Assembly: GCA_045106335.1 (NCBI GenBank)
Contig: JBGCEM010000110.1
Span: forward strand, 1 to 17,003
Direction of reading: 5' to 3'
DNA length: 17,003 nucleotides
DNA from: Aliishimia sp045106335
Lineage (GTDB): Bacteria; Pseudomonadota; Alphaproteobacteria; Rhodobacterales; Rhodobacteraceae
Shown: positions 7,047 to 14,587 of the stretch, piece by piece
Position numbering within the stretch: position 1 is the stretch's first letter
How the letters are laid out: each line of letters opens with the position of its first letter
Notes under the pieces: model-generated
Told to the model about the DNA's origin: nothing
The model's database searches: none
Seen by the model: the letters and a program-made list of their open reading frames with translations, nothing else
Made by a program: the position numbers and the translations under genes

Positions 7047-8087
7047 TCAATGTTTCGACGTATGGTTCAAAGCGTCCAAGCCATGTTGCGCAAAGACAGG
7101 GACAAAGGCGCCTAGCTTCAACGCCCGTTCCGGGTTCGAGGCATTGCCATCCAGTCCCCGCTTCAACACGCCTTGGATAATCCCCGCCATCCGAAAGAAA
7201 CAAAAGCCCAAGTAATAGCCAAAATTATCGATCCCAACCAGCCCACGCCGCTGACAGTAAGCATCGATAAACGCCTGATCTTCAGGCAATCCCAAGGCCT
7301 TACGGTCCAGACCCGCCATGCCGCGCCCCTCGCGCCCGGCTGGCAATTGCCATTGCATGATCACGCCAGCCAAGTCCGCGAACGGGTGGCCGATTGTCGA
7401 CAGCTCCCAATCCAGGACGGCCCGACAGGCGGTGATGCGCGCATCAAACATCATATTGTCCAGCCGGTAATCCCCGTGCACAAGCGTGCGTTGCCCATCA
7501 TCGGCCGGGCGCGCTTCGACCAGACCAATCATCAGTTCATCCATTGCCGGGATCTTTTGCGTTTCTGTTGCGCGATATTGCTTGGACCACCGCGCCACCT
7601 GGCGCTCAAAATAGTTGCCCTCGGGGCCATAATCCGCAAGGCCCACAGCGTCGATGTCGACACTGTGCAAGGCTGCCAGCACGCGGTTCATCTCATCTAT
7701 GACCCCTGCGCGGTCCTGCGGGCTGACGCCTGCCATCGCAGGTTCGTCGAAATTGCGGCCCGGCACGTGATCCATAATGTAGAACATCGAGCCGATCACA
7801 TCTGCATCCTCACATAACAGATGCATCCTCGCAACGGGCACGTCTGAGCCTTGCAGCGCTTTTTGAACGCGGAACTCGCGATCCACCGCATGCGCAGATT
7901 TCAGCAACACGCCAGGGGGTTTGCGCCGCAGGACGTATGCGTGGCCCGGGGTGTTCAGCAAGAACGTCGGATTAGATTGGCCGGTTTGGAATTTCGTGAC
8001 CTCGATGGGGCCTTTGAAGCCGTCCAAATGCTGGGTCAGATAGCGTTGAACGGCAGCTTCATCTAGGCTTTGTGTGTCCGTACTCAT
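7047..8087 (-). CDS. APH-fold phosphotransferase of the ACAD10/ACAD11/LvaA type
   Basis: A cytoplasmic kinase-like protein of 346 residues. The ATP-site region has VLRRKPPGVLLKSAHAVDRE at 52-71, characteristic of the kinase domains of ACAD10/ACAD11 and their free-standing bacterial relatives. The catalytic loop is LVHGDYRLDNMMF at 202-214 (Asp206, Asn211). The metal-binding DWE starts at Asp226 in VLDWELSTIGHPFADLA. It is annotated by fold as aminoglycoside phosphotransferase, but resistance is unlikely here. Known relatives phosphorylate 4-hydroxyacyl-CoA so that an acyl-CoA dehydrogenase-type partner can eliminate phosphate, as in P. putida levulinate catabolism. The neighbouring dehydrogenases fit that role. 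Its ATGA start overlaps the stop of the upstream NMO gene by 4 bases, so translation is probably coupled. It is the last gene of the six-gene operon. Confidence 0.88.
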   Translation of the reverse strand: MSTDTQSLDEAAVQRYLTQHLDGFKGPIEVTKFQTGQSNPTFLLNTPGHAYVLRRKPPGVLLKSAHAVDREFRVQKALQGSDVPVARMHLLCEDADVIGSMFYIMDHVPGRNFDEPAMAGVSPQDRAGVIDEMNRVLAALHSVDIDAVGLADYGPEGNYFERQVARWSKQYRATETQKIPAMDELMIGLVEARPADDGQRTLVHGDYRLDNMMFDARITACRAVLDWELSTIGHPFADLAGVIMQWQLPAGREGRGMAGLDRKALGLPEDQAFIDAYCQRRGLVGIDNFGYYLGFCFFRMAGIIQGVLKRGLDGNASNPERALKLGAFVPVFAQHGLDALNHTSKH

Positions 8088-9088
8088 GTCCGACCCGTTC
8101 CGCTGAACTCTGACGCAAGTCTTTGCCCAGCCGTGATATATTCGCGCTCAATCCGGTCCACGATGTCGCCTGCTGTCCCGACAGATTTCACAGCACCAAC
8201 GCCTTGCCCAGATCCCCAAATCGTCTTCCACGCCTTTGGCTTTTCGCGGTTCTGCCCAAAGTCCATCGAGGTTGCATCCGCCTGTGGCAAATTGTCAGGA
8301 TCCATACCGGCATTCTGAACAGAACCGCGCAGGTAATTCCCCCAAACACCTGTAAACAGGGACGAATAGACGATATCTTCGGCGCCGGACTCGACAATCA
8401 TATCCTTATAGCTCTGATCTGCATTCGCCTCATCTGTGGCAATAAACGCCGATCCGGTATAGCCGAAATCCGCCCCAACGGCCCGCGCGGCCAACAGGCT
8501 TTGCCCGGACGCAATGGCACCCGACAACGCAAGCGGACCTTCAAACCATTCACGAATTTCACGGATCAACGCAAAGGGGGATTGCTGGCCCGCATGCCCA
8601 CCCGCACCTGCGGCAACGGCCACCAGGCCATCCGCGCCTTTGGAAATCGCCTTCTTGGCAAAGGTGTTGTTAATAATATCGTGCAGCACCACACCGCCAC
8701 AAGAATGCGCGGCCTCATTGACGTCAACCCGCGCCCCTAAGGACGTGATCCAAATCGGCACTTCATGGCGCGCGCAAATCTCAAGATCTCGGTCCAGACG
8801 GGTGTTCGAACGGTGCACAATTTGGTTGATTGCAAAGGGGGCTGCCGGTCGATCCGGGTTGGCTTGGTTATGCCTGTCCAGCTCTTCTTTGATCTCGGTC
8901 AGCCATGCGTCCAGCAAAGGCGGCTCGCCGGCGCCCTCACGGGCATTCAGCGCTGGAAACGACCCAACAATCCCCGCCTTACACTGCGCAATCACCAGTT
9001 TTGGCACAGAAATAATGAACAATGGCGCTGCGATCAACGGGATGCGCAGCCCTTGCAGTGCGCCTGGCAAATGCGTGTCCGCCGGCAT
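8084..9088 (-). CDS. Nitronate monooxygenase-like FMN protein (NMO/2-nitropropane dioxygenase family)
   Basis: A 334-residue TIM-barrel flavoprotein (numbering from ATG 9088). Near the N-terminus is IPLIAAPLFIISVPKLVIAQ, then AGIVGSFPALNAR, as in proteobacterial NMO proteins. AAGAGGHAG at about 159-167 carries the histidine equivalent to the NMO catalytic base. LSGAIASG at about 188-195 and ADFGYTGSAF fit the FMN phosphate site. NMOs oxidise alkyl nitronates such as propionate 3-nitronate. The family also contains misnamed reductases acting on CoA thioesters, so a role in the acyl-CoA pathway is possible. The start is ATG 9088 rather than GTG 9091, because GAGG lies 7 bases before the ATG. 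The ATG shares its A with the TGA of the thiolase gene (TGATG), implying translational coupling. Confidence 0.87.
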   Translation of the reverse strand: MPADTHLPGALQGLRIPLIAAPLFIISVPKLVIAQCKAGIVGSFPALNAREGAGEPPLLDAWLTEIKEELDRHNQANPDRPAAPFAINQIVHRSNTRLDRDLEICARHEVPIWITSLGARVDVNEAAHSCGGVVLHDIINNTFAKKAISKGADGLVAVAAGAGGHAGQQSPFALIREIREWFEGPLALSGAIASGQSLLAARAVGADFGYTGSAFIATDEANADQSYKDMIVESGAEDIVYSSLFTGVWGNYLRGSVQNAGMDPDNLPQADATSMDFGQNREKPKAWKTIWGSGQGVGAVKSVGTAGDIVDRIEREYITAGQRLASEFSGTGRT

Positions 9089-10284
9089 CACAGGACCTCA
9101 AACAGGCCAGCCGCGCCCATACCTCCGCCGACGCACATGGTGCAGACTACATATTTCGCACCACGGCGTTTGCCTTCGATCAACGCATGCCCAACCATCC
9201 GCGCGCCGGACATCCCATAGGGATGCCCAATCGAAATCGCGCCCCCGTCGACGTTTAGCAGCGCGTCTGGAATGCCCAACTGATCGCGTGAATAGAGCAC
9301 TTGGACCGCGAAAGCCTCGTTCAGCTCCCACAGGCCAATATCGTCCATGCGCAGCCCATGCGCTTTCAACAACGTCGGCACCGCATAAATTGGGCCAATA
9401 CCCATTTCATCGGGCTCACACCCCGCTGCCATCACGCCAATATACCGCCCTAAGGGCTCAAGACCCGCTTTTTCCGCGGCTTTGGCCTCCATCACCACGC
9501 TGGCCGAGGCCCCATCGCTGAGCTGTGACGCATTGCCTGCCGTGATGAATTTACCTTCTTTGATCTGCATCCCATCTTTGAACACAGGCGACAGCCCGCC
9601 CAGACTTTCAAGCGTCGTACTGGGGCGATTGCCTTCGTCTTTGGTCAGCGTAACTTGACGTTCCGATATTTCTTTGGTGTCACGATCTTGAACCAACATC
9701 GTCGATGTCAGTGGCACGATTTCCGCATCAAACCGCCCTGCCTCTTGTGCCGCATGGGTGCGCGCCTGCGATTGCGCGGCATAGTCATCTTGGATCTCGC
9801 GGCTGACATCATAGCGCGCGGCCACTGTTTCCGCCGTTTCCAGCATCGACATATACAGATCCGACTTATGCGCCATCAACCAAGGGTCGGCCTTGACCCG
9901 CATCTCTTTGGTTTGCACCATGGAAATGCTTTCGACACCGCCGCCAATGGCCACATCCATGCCATCCATCACAACTTGTTTGGCCGCCGTCGCAATTGCC
10001 ATCATGCCAGACGCACATTGCCGATCAAGGGACATGCCCGCGACGCTGACGGGCAGTCCAGCGCGCATAGCCGCTTGGCGCGCGATGTTCCCACCTGTGT
10101 GGCCTTGCTGCAATGCCGCGCCAAGAACCACATCTTGCACCCGATCCGGGTCAATCCCCGCGCGGGCCACCGCATGTTCAATCGCATGCCCGGCCAATTC
10201 TTGGGGGGTCGTGTTGTTAAACGCACCGCGATAGGCTTTGCCAATTGGGGTGCGGGCAGTGGATACAATCACGGCATCGCGCAT
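9088..10284 (-). CDS. Acetyl-CoA acyltransferase (thiolase)
   Basis: A 398-residue thiolase, full length for the family. The nucleophile is Cys90 in LDRQCASGMMAI. NEAFA is at about 322-326. His354 lies in GGAISIGHPYGMSG. The second catalytic cysteine is Cys384 in CTMCVGGGMGAAG. It would cleave a 3-oxoacyl-CoA with CoA to release acetyl-CoA or propionyl-CoA, the last step of a beta-oxidation round. It could in principle run in the condensing direction, but the catabolic context argues for cleavage. The start is taken at ATG 10284, preceded by GAGGAG at a 7-8 base spacing; an in-frame ATG at 10299 lies upstream of this ribosome site and is rejected. The gap to the SDR gene is 42 bases, the largest in the operon. 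It overlaps the NMO gene by one base. Confidence 0.93.
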   Translation of the reverse strand: MRDAVIVSTARTPIGKAYRGAFNNTTPQELAGHAIEHAVARAGIDPDRVQDVVLGAALQQGHTGGNIARQAAMRAGLPVSVAGMSLDRQCASGMMAIATAAKQVVMDGMDVAIGGGVESISMVQTKEMRVKADPWLMAHKSDLYMSMLETAETVAARYDVSREIQDDYAAQSQARTHAAQEAGRFDAEIVPLTSTMLVQDRDTKEISERQVTLTKDEGNRPSTTLESLGGLSPVFKDGMQIKEGKFITAGNASQLSDGASASVVMEAKAAEKAGLEPLGRYIGVMAAGCEPDEMGIGPIYAVPTLLKAHGLRMDDIGLWELNEAFAVQVLYSRDQLGIPDALLNVDGGAISIGHPYGMSGARMVGHALIEGKRRGAKYVVCTMCVGGGMGAAGLFEVL

Positions 10285-10326
10285 TAAATCTCTCCTCATA
10301 ACTTCATCAAATTAGGACCGTTGTGC

Positions 10327-11148
10327 TTAGGGCAACGCTTGTTCAAAGATATTGGGGCCCGACATCACGTTGATTCCCCCCGAGACAGGCACCACCGCAC
10401 CCGTCACATACGCGCCCCCTCGCCCGCACAAAAACAGCATACATCCCGCGATATCCTCGTCGCGCCCCACCCGTTTCAGCGGCACATCGGCCCCGACCTT
10501 GGCCCGTGTGTCTACATCTTGCGTCGCAAACGCCGTCATCCGAGACACAAACGGCCCTGGCGCTAAGGCGTTAACAGTAATCGCACGACCTGCCAGTTCT
10601 TTTGCCAATATCTTGGTCAGATGGATCACGGCCGCTTTGGACGCCGAATAACTGTAAGCGCCATCCCCCATTTCACGCTCGCCCATGACAGAGCCAACAT
10701 TCACTATGCGGGCGGGATCATCAACTGAACCCGAAGCAATCAACATCGGCAACAGTTTTTGGGTCAATTCGAACAGCCCCGCGACATTCACACTCATCAC
10801 CTTATCCCAGGCCTGAAATGGAAATTGACCAAGCGGAGCGCCCCAGGTGACGCCTGCGTTGTTCATCAGGATATCCAGCCGATCCGTGTGCGTTTTAACC
10901 GCCGCGACCAAGGCATCCACACCCTCTTGCGTGCTCACATCGCCCGCGAACCCGATGGCTGTGCCACTTGCGCCCAACGCGTTCAACTCGGCCGCGACCG
11001 CTTTGCATGCATCACCCTTGCGGCTGGCCATCAACACAATCGCCCCGGCCCTCACCAAGCTTTCCGCCGCCATGCGCCCGATGCCCGTTGCCCCGCCGGT
11101 GACCAGTGCCACTTTCCCATCCAATCCAAAAAGCGTTTGAATATCCAT
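10327..11148 (-). CDS. SDR family oxidoreductase (probable hydroxyacyl-CoA dehydrogenase)
   Basis: A classical short-chain dehydrogenase of 273 residues. The cofactor motif TGGATGIG is at 17-24, NNAG at 96-99, catalytic Ser153 in NVGSV, and Tyr167 and Lys171 in YSYSASKAA. ASRKG at 41-45 after the second beta strand suggests a preference for NADP(H), but this is only an indication. In this operon the natural role is oxidation of a 3-hydroxyacyl-CoA to the 3-oxo form for the thiolase; SDRs also act in the P. putida levulinate pathway. The start is ATG 11148, preceded by AGGGGG, and shares its A with the TGA stop of the acyl-CoA dehydrogenase upstream (TGATG). An in-frame ATG at 11205 lies inside that upstream gene and is rejected. 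Confidence 0.9.
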   Translation of the reverse strand: MDIQTLFGLDGKVALVTGGATGIGRMAAESLVRAGAIVLMASRKGDACKAVAAELNALGASGTAIGFAGDVSTQEGVDALVAAVKTHTDRLDILMNNAGVTWGAPLGQFPFQAWDKVMSVNVAGLFELTQKLLPMLIASGSVDDPARIVNVGSVMGEREMGDGAYSYSASKAAVIHLTKILAKELAGRAITVNALAPGPFVSRMTAFATQDVDTRAKVGADVPLKRVGRDEDIAGCMLFLCGRGGAYVTGAVVPVSGGINVMSGPNIFEQALP

Positions 11149-12263
11149 CAAAACCCCCTGTCTGCCGCGATCTTTTCGGCGTGATAGCTGTAATCCCCCA
11201 GCCATTCCGCCCCAACCTGCGCGCGCTTCATGAAAAATCCCATGTCATAGGCGTCGGTCATGCCGATCCCGCCATGCATTTGGACCCCCTCTTGCACTGC
11301 CAATATTGCTGATTGTGTGGCGCGCGCCTTGGCCAAAGACACCGCCAATTCTGCCGAGCCAGGATCTGCATCCATGGCGCGCCCCGCATTCAATATCGCG
11401 CTTGAGGTCACTTCGATATCGCACCACAGATGCGCGGCCCGATGTTGCAGCGCTTGGAATCTGCCGATCTCGACCCCAAATTGCTTGCGCTGTTTCAGAT
11501 ACTCCACCGTCATCGCAAAGGCTCCGGCAGCCAGCCCAGTCAGCTCGGCTGCCAAAGCGCCTTGCCCTGCGTGGATTGCGGGGCCGACCACGTCCATCGC
11601 GTAATTAACTGTGCCCAAAATGTCGTCCCCCGTGGCTTTGACGTCATCAAAATTGATCCGGGCCGCATCGCGCGCGTCGATCATATTGGATGCGACCCGC
11701 TCAATCCCGTCCCGATCCGCAGGAATATCAAACAGCGTCATCCCCTGGTCCGTGCGCGCCAAAACCAACAGCCGATCTGCGTTTGAACCGTCCACAACAA
11801 ATTGCTTTTTGCCATTTAGACGAAAGCCATTGCCGGCACGCCGCGCCTCTAGGTCCACATGCGAAGGGTCGAATTTGATCCCCTCGTCCACCGCCAAAGC
11901 ATAGGTCAAATCCCCTGCAGCAATCTGGCGCAAAGCCGTCACCGCACGAGGATCCGCAACTTGGCGCAACGCAGTCACAGCAATGACCGCTGTCGAAATG
12001 AACGGGCTTATCGCCAAAGTCTGGCCCATTTCCTGCGCAATTACGTTGGCCGCGGCAAAGCCCATACCCGATCCACCCGCCGCTTCGGGCACCAACACGC
12101 CTGCCCAACCAAGGTCAGCCATCTGCTTCCAGCTGTCCGGGTCTTGCGTTTGGCCCGCATCGCGCATCGCCCGCAATTTGCTAAGCGGCATCGCATCGTC
12201 CAGAAAACCACGCGCCATATCGGCCATCATGGTTTCGTCCGCGTTTCTTACCAGATTTGCCAT
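11148..12263 (-). CDS. Acyl-CoA dehydrogenase, smaller paired subunit
   Basis: A 371-residue FAD enzyme of the acyl-CoA dehydrogenase fold. Visible motifs are LGWAGVLVPEAAGGSGMGF at 51-69, GFRLNGKKQFVVDG at 146-159, the FAD-interface segment RKQFGVEIGRFQALQHRAA at 259-277, and VQMHGGIGMTDAYDM at 327-341. The C-terminal stretch where most family members carry GGT.E reads WLGDYSYHAEKIA, so the usual catalytic glutamate is not evident there. Paired, diverged dehydrogenases encoded side by side often form heterotetramers (as in steroid side-chain degradation), where the two subunits share FAD sites and catalysis. That arrangement is inferred here. The gene starts 5 bases after the stop of the larger paralogue. 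The start at 12263 has a GTAGGT-type ribosome site nearby. Confidence 0.9.
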   Translation of the reverse strand: MANLVRNADETMMADMARGFLDDAMPLSKLRAMRDAGQTQDPDSWKQMADLGWAGVLVPEAAGGSGMGFAAANVIAQEMGQTLAISPFISTAVIAVTALRQVADPRAVTALRQIAAGDLTYALAVDEGIKFDPSHVDLEARRAGNGFRLNGKKQFVVDGSNADRLLVLARTDQGMTLFDIPADRDGIERVASNMIDARDAARINFDDVKATGDDILGTVNYAMDVVGPAIHAGQGALAAELTGLAAGAFAMTVEYLKQRKQFGVEIGRFQALQHRAAHLWCDIEVTSSAILNAGRAMDADPGSAELAVSLAKARATQSAILAVQEGVQMHGGIGMTDAYDMGFFMKRAQVGAEWLGDYSYHAEKIAADRGF

Positions 12264-12268
12264 GACAC

Positions 12269-13435
12269 CTACCCCGGAAGCCCAAGAACACGGCGCGACA
12301 CGATGCTCAGCATTACCTCGCTGGTGCCGCCTTCAATCGAATTGGCCTTAGTGCGCAGCCAATCCCCCGCGCGATTGCCCAAAGGCCCTTCCCATTCCAA
12401 CGCATCCGAGCCGCCCGCGCGCATTAGCAATTCATGGCGCTGTTTGTTCAGCTCGGTGCCCATATATTTCAACATCGCCGAGGCATCGCCCGCACCCTGC
12501 CCCGCTTCGGCTTGATCTTTATAGCGCTCAAGCGTCAACCCAATCGCGAGCGCATCGATTTCACAGCGCATGGCATCCACGCGCAAAGTGGCATCCATGT
12601 TCGGTATCGTGTCGTTGATCACAGCCCCCAAAGCACGGCCCCCACCTGTCAGACCACCGCCCCCCGCCGAGATCATCTCGCGCTCATGTGTCAGCAAATA
12701 TTTGGCAACATCCCAGCCACGGTTGGGTGCGCCGATGATCTGCTCTTTAGGCACGGCGACGTCGGTAAAAAACGTTTCGCAAAACGGTGACGCCCCGCTG
12801 ATCATTTTGATGGGCCGCGTTTCCACACCGGGCGAGTCCATGCTCAGCAGCAAAAACGAAATGCCTTTATGCTTGGGCGCTTCACGATCCGTGCGCACAA
12901 GTGCGAAAATCCAGTCGGCTTTGTCCGCGTAAGACGTCCAGATCTTTTGGCCATTCACCAACCAATGATCGCCCATATCCGCACCATGGGTTTGCACATT
13001 GGCCAAATCAGACCCCGCCCCAGGTTCAGAATAGCCCTGACACCATCGCACCTCGCCGCGCGCGACCAGTGGCAAATAGCGCAGCTTTTGTTCATGCGTG
13101 CCAAAGTGCAAAAGCGCAGGTCCCAGCATCCAAATCCCAAAACTCTGCAGCGGTACACGGGCGTTAATCCGGGCCAGTTCTTGCTGGAAGATCTTTTCCT
13201 GATCCCGGGTCAGCCCCGCACCGCCATAGGCTTCGGGCCAGGTCGGGACGGTGTACCCCTTGGCTGCACAGCGCTGAAGCCAAAGTTCTTGCGCGGCACT
13301 GGTGAACACCCAATCCTTGCCACCCCAGCAAATACTGGCCTCGTCGGTCGCACCATCGCGCATGTCCTCGGGGCAATTCTGCTCTAACCAAGCCCGCAGC
13401 TCGGCGCGGAATTCCGTCAAGGGGGCGTCTGTCAT
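12269..13435 (-). CDS. Acyl-CoA dehydrogenase, larger paired subunit
   Basis: A 388-residue acyl-CoA dehydrogenase. Motifs in order: YTVPTWPEAYGGAGLT at about 61-76, QGYSEPGAGSDLANVQT at 133-149 (flavin and substrate side), LVNGQKIWTSYADKADW at 159-175, and IEGGTSEVMLSIVSRRVLG at 367-385, with Glu373 in the usual GGT.E position. It would introduce the alpha-beta double bond in an acyl-CoA and pass electrons to ETF. It is the first gene of the minus-strand operon and is followed after 5 bases by its smaller paralogue. The start is ATG 13435 (MTDAPLTEF); an in-frame ATG at 13558 would run through the divergent intergenic region and add 41 residues unlike the family. No strong Shine-Dalgarno sequence is visible. 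Confidence 0.92.
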   Translation of the reverse strand: MTDAPLTEFRAELRAWLEQNCPEDMRDGATDEASICWGGKDWVFTSAAQELWLQRCAAKGYTVPTWPEAYGGAGLTRDQEKIFQQELARINARVPLQSFGIWMLGPALLHFGTHEQKLRYLPLVARGEVRWCQGYSEPGAGSDLANVQTHGADMGDHWLVNGQKIWTSYADKADWIFALVRTDREAPKHKGISFLLLSMDSPGVETRPIKMISGASPFCETFFTDVAVPKEQIIGAPNRGWDVAKYLLTHEREMISAGGGGLTGGGRALGAVINDTIPNMDATLRVDAMRCEIDALAIGLTLERYKDQAEAGQGAGDASAMLKYMGTELNKQRHELLMRAGGSDALEWEGPLGNRAGDWLRTKANSIEGGTSEVMLSIVSRRVLGLPG

Positions 13436-13494
13436 GTCTGGAATGCTTTCTGTTGGATCCGAACGCTGCGTCAGAGTGGCGAGGCGAATTGCGA

Positions 13495-13519
13495 TTGACA
13501 AGAGACGACGCCACGTCTC
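13495..13519 (+). promoter_or_regulatory. Candidate promoter and operator in the divergent intergenic region
   Basis: The 122-base region between the two divergent transcription units contains TTGACA at 13495-13500, an exact -35 match for the plus-strand unit. Directly after it, GAGACG (13502-13507) and CGTCTC (13514-13519) form a perfect 6-bp inverted repeat with a 6-base spacer. This is where a dimeric repressor would block the promoter. A matching -10 is not clear (TCAGCT at the 17-base spacing). TetR-type repressors often control such acyl-CoA operons, but no regulator gene is in the window. Confidence 0.4.
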
Positions 13520-13557
13520 AGCTTTGCGCGACGCGTAAGACTTTGGGGGACAGCACA

Positions 13558-14556
13558 ATGAAAGCGATGTTAAGTACGCAAATCGGCGGCCCGGAAACGT
13601 TGCAATTGACGGACTTGGCTGACCCGGAGCCCGGCAAAAACCAAGTGGTCCTTCGCGTACATGCGGCAGGGGTTAACTTTCCCGACACGTTGATCATCCG
13701 CGATCTTTATCAAATGAAACCACCCCGCCCCTTTGCCCCAGGCGGTGAAGTCGCGGGTGTGATTGAGGCGGTAGGCAGCAAAGTAACCGATTTCGCTGTC
13801 AAAGACCGCGTGCTGGGGCTGAGCGCATTTGGTGGATTCGCCACAAAACTTGCAATTGACGCCAACCGACTGGTAAAAATCCCCGACGCGATGCCCTTTG
13901 ACGAGGCCGCTTGCTTCATTTTCACCTACGGCACGTCGCATCACGCACTGAAAGATCGCGCCGCGTTGCAGGCAGGGGAAACTGTCTTGATCCTAGGCGC
14001 CGCAGGAGGGGTGGGCATTGCTGCGATTGAGCTGGCAAAAGCCACAGGCGCGCGCGTCATTGCCGCCGTGTCGTCGCAGGATAAAGCCCAATTTTGCCGC
14101 GACGCGGGTGCGGACGAAACACTGATCTATACCCGCGACCCATCGGACCGGGCCGCACAGAAAGAGCTGTCCAATCAGATCAAAGCCGCCTCGGGTGGGG
14201 ACGGTGTTGACGTTGTCTATGACGCTGTTGGCGGCGCATATGCCGAACCGGCCCTGCGGGCTTTGGCGTGGAAAGGTCGCTATTTGGTGGTCGGCTTTCC
14301 CGCCGGCATCCCGCAAATCCCGCTGAATCTGACCTTGCTAAAAGGGTGCCAAATTGTTGGTGTGTTTTGGGGTGCGCACACCGCGCGCGAACCGCAAAGC
14401 CATGCTGAAAACGTGGCGGACCTGTTCCGGCTCTATGCCAGTGGCAAAATCAAGCCGCGCATTTCGGCGCACTATCCGCTAGAACAATCAGCAAAGGCAC
14501 TTCAGCTGATGCAAGACCGCAAAGTCTTGGGCAAGATCGTCATCACCATGCCTTAA
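13558..14556 (+). CDS. NADPH:quinone oxidoreductase-like MDR family enzyme
   Basis: A zinc-independent medium-chain dehydrogenase/reductase of 332 residues. The N-terminal GroES-like domain has GVNFPDTLIIRDLYQ at 38-52 and FAPGGEVAGVIEAVG at 59-73. The Rossmann domain has the nucleotide motif LILGAAGGVGIAAIELAKA at 144-162 and VDVVYDAVGG at 217-226. The catalytic-zinc cysteines of alcohol dehydrogenases are absent, as expected for quinone reductase, enoyl reductase and related enzymes. It may reduce a quinone or an alpha,beta-unsaturated carbonyl intermediate of the pathway. The start is ATG 13558, preceded by GGGGGA 7 bases away; the open frame extends back to 13453 but that part is the intergenic region. 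The MaoC gene follows after 31 bases. It is transcribed divergently from the dehydrogenase operon. Confidence 0.9.
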   Translation: MKAMLSTQIGGPETLQLTDLADPEPGKNQVVLRVHAAGVNFPDTLIIRDLYQMKPPRPFAPGGEVAGVIEAVGSKVTDFAVKDRVLGLSAFGGFATKLAIDANRLVKIPDAMPFDEAACFIFTYGTSHHALKDRAALQAGETVLILGAAGGVGIAAIELAKATGARVIAAVSSQDKAQFCRDAGADETLIYTRDPSDRAAQKELSNQIKAASGGDGVDVVYDAVGGAYAEPALRALAWKGRYLVVGFPAGIPQIPLNLTLLKGCQIVGVFWGAHTAREPQSHAENVADLFRLYASGKIKPRISAHYPLEQSAKALQLMQDRKVLGKIVITMP

Positions 14557-14587
14557 CCGCCCCCTAAACTTTGGATCAACACCACAT

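Noticed and set aside
7047..8087. Aminoglycoside resistance gene
   Set aside because: Only the APH fold is shared; the RRKPPG and SAHAV.RE segments and the acyl-CoA context point to the ACAD10/LvaA type.
6208..10287. Long open frames on the plus strand opposite the ABC, kinase, NMO and thiolase genes (for example 6208-6798, 7173-7817, 8514-9521, 9655-10287)
   Set aside because: They are mirror frames of well-supported minus-strand genes; their translations are rich in Arg, His and Pro and show no known domain.
7047..13435. Operon as a steroid C/D-ring (HIP) degradation cluster
   Set aside because: Thiolase, SDR, two dehydrogenases and an NMO-like protein fit in outline, but no IpdAB-type CoA-transferase/hydrolase or EchA20-type hydrolase is present, and the NMO-like N-terminus (IPLIAAPLFIISVP) is not IpdC-like as I know it.
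13453..13557. Upstream start at 13453 for the MDR enzyme
   Set aside because: The family N-terminus begins at MKAM (13558), which has a good GGGGGA ribosome site; the extension overlaps the opposite gene's leader.
13436..13558. Extended N-terminus of the larger acyl-CoA dehydrogenase starting at 13558
   Set aside because: The extra 41 residues do not resemble the family and would cover the whole divergent control region; MTDAPLTEF at 13435 matches normal family starts.
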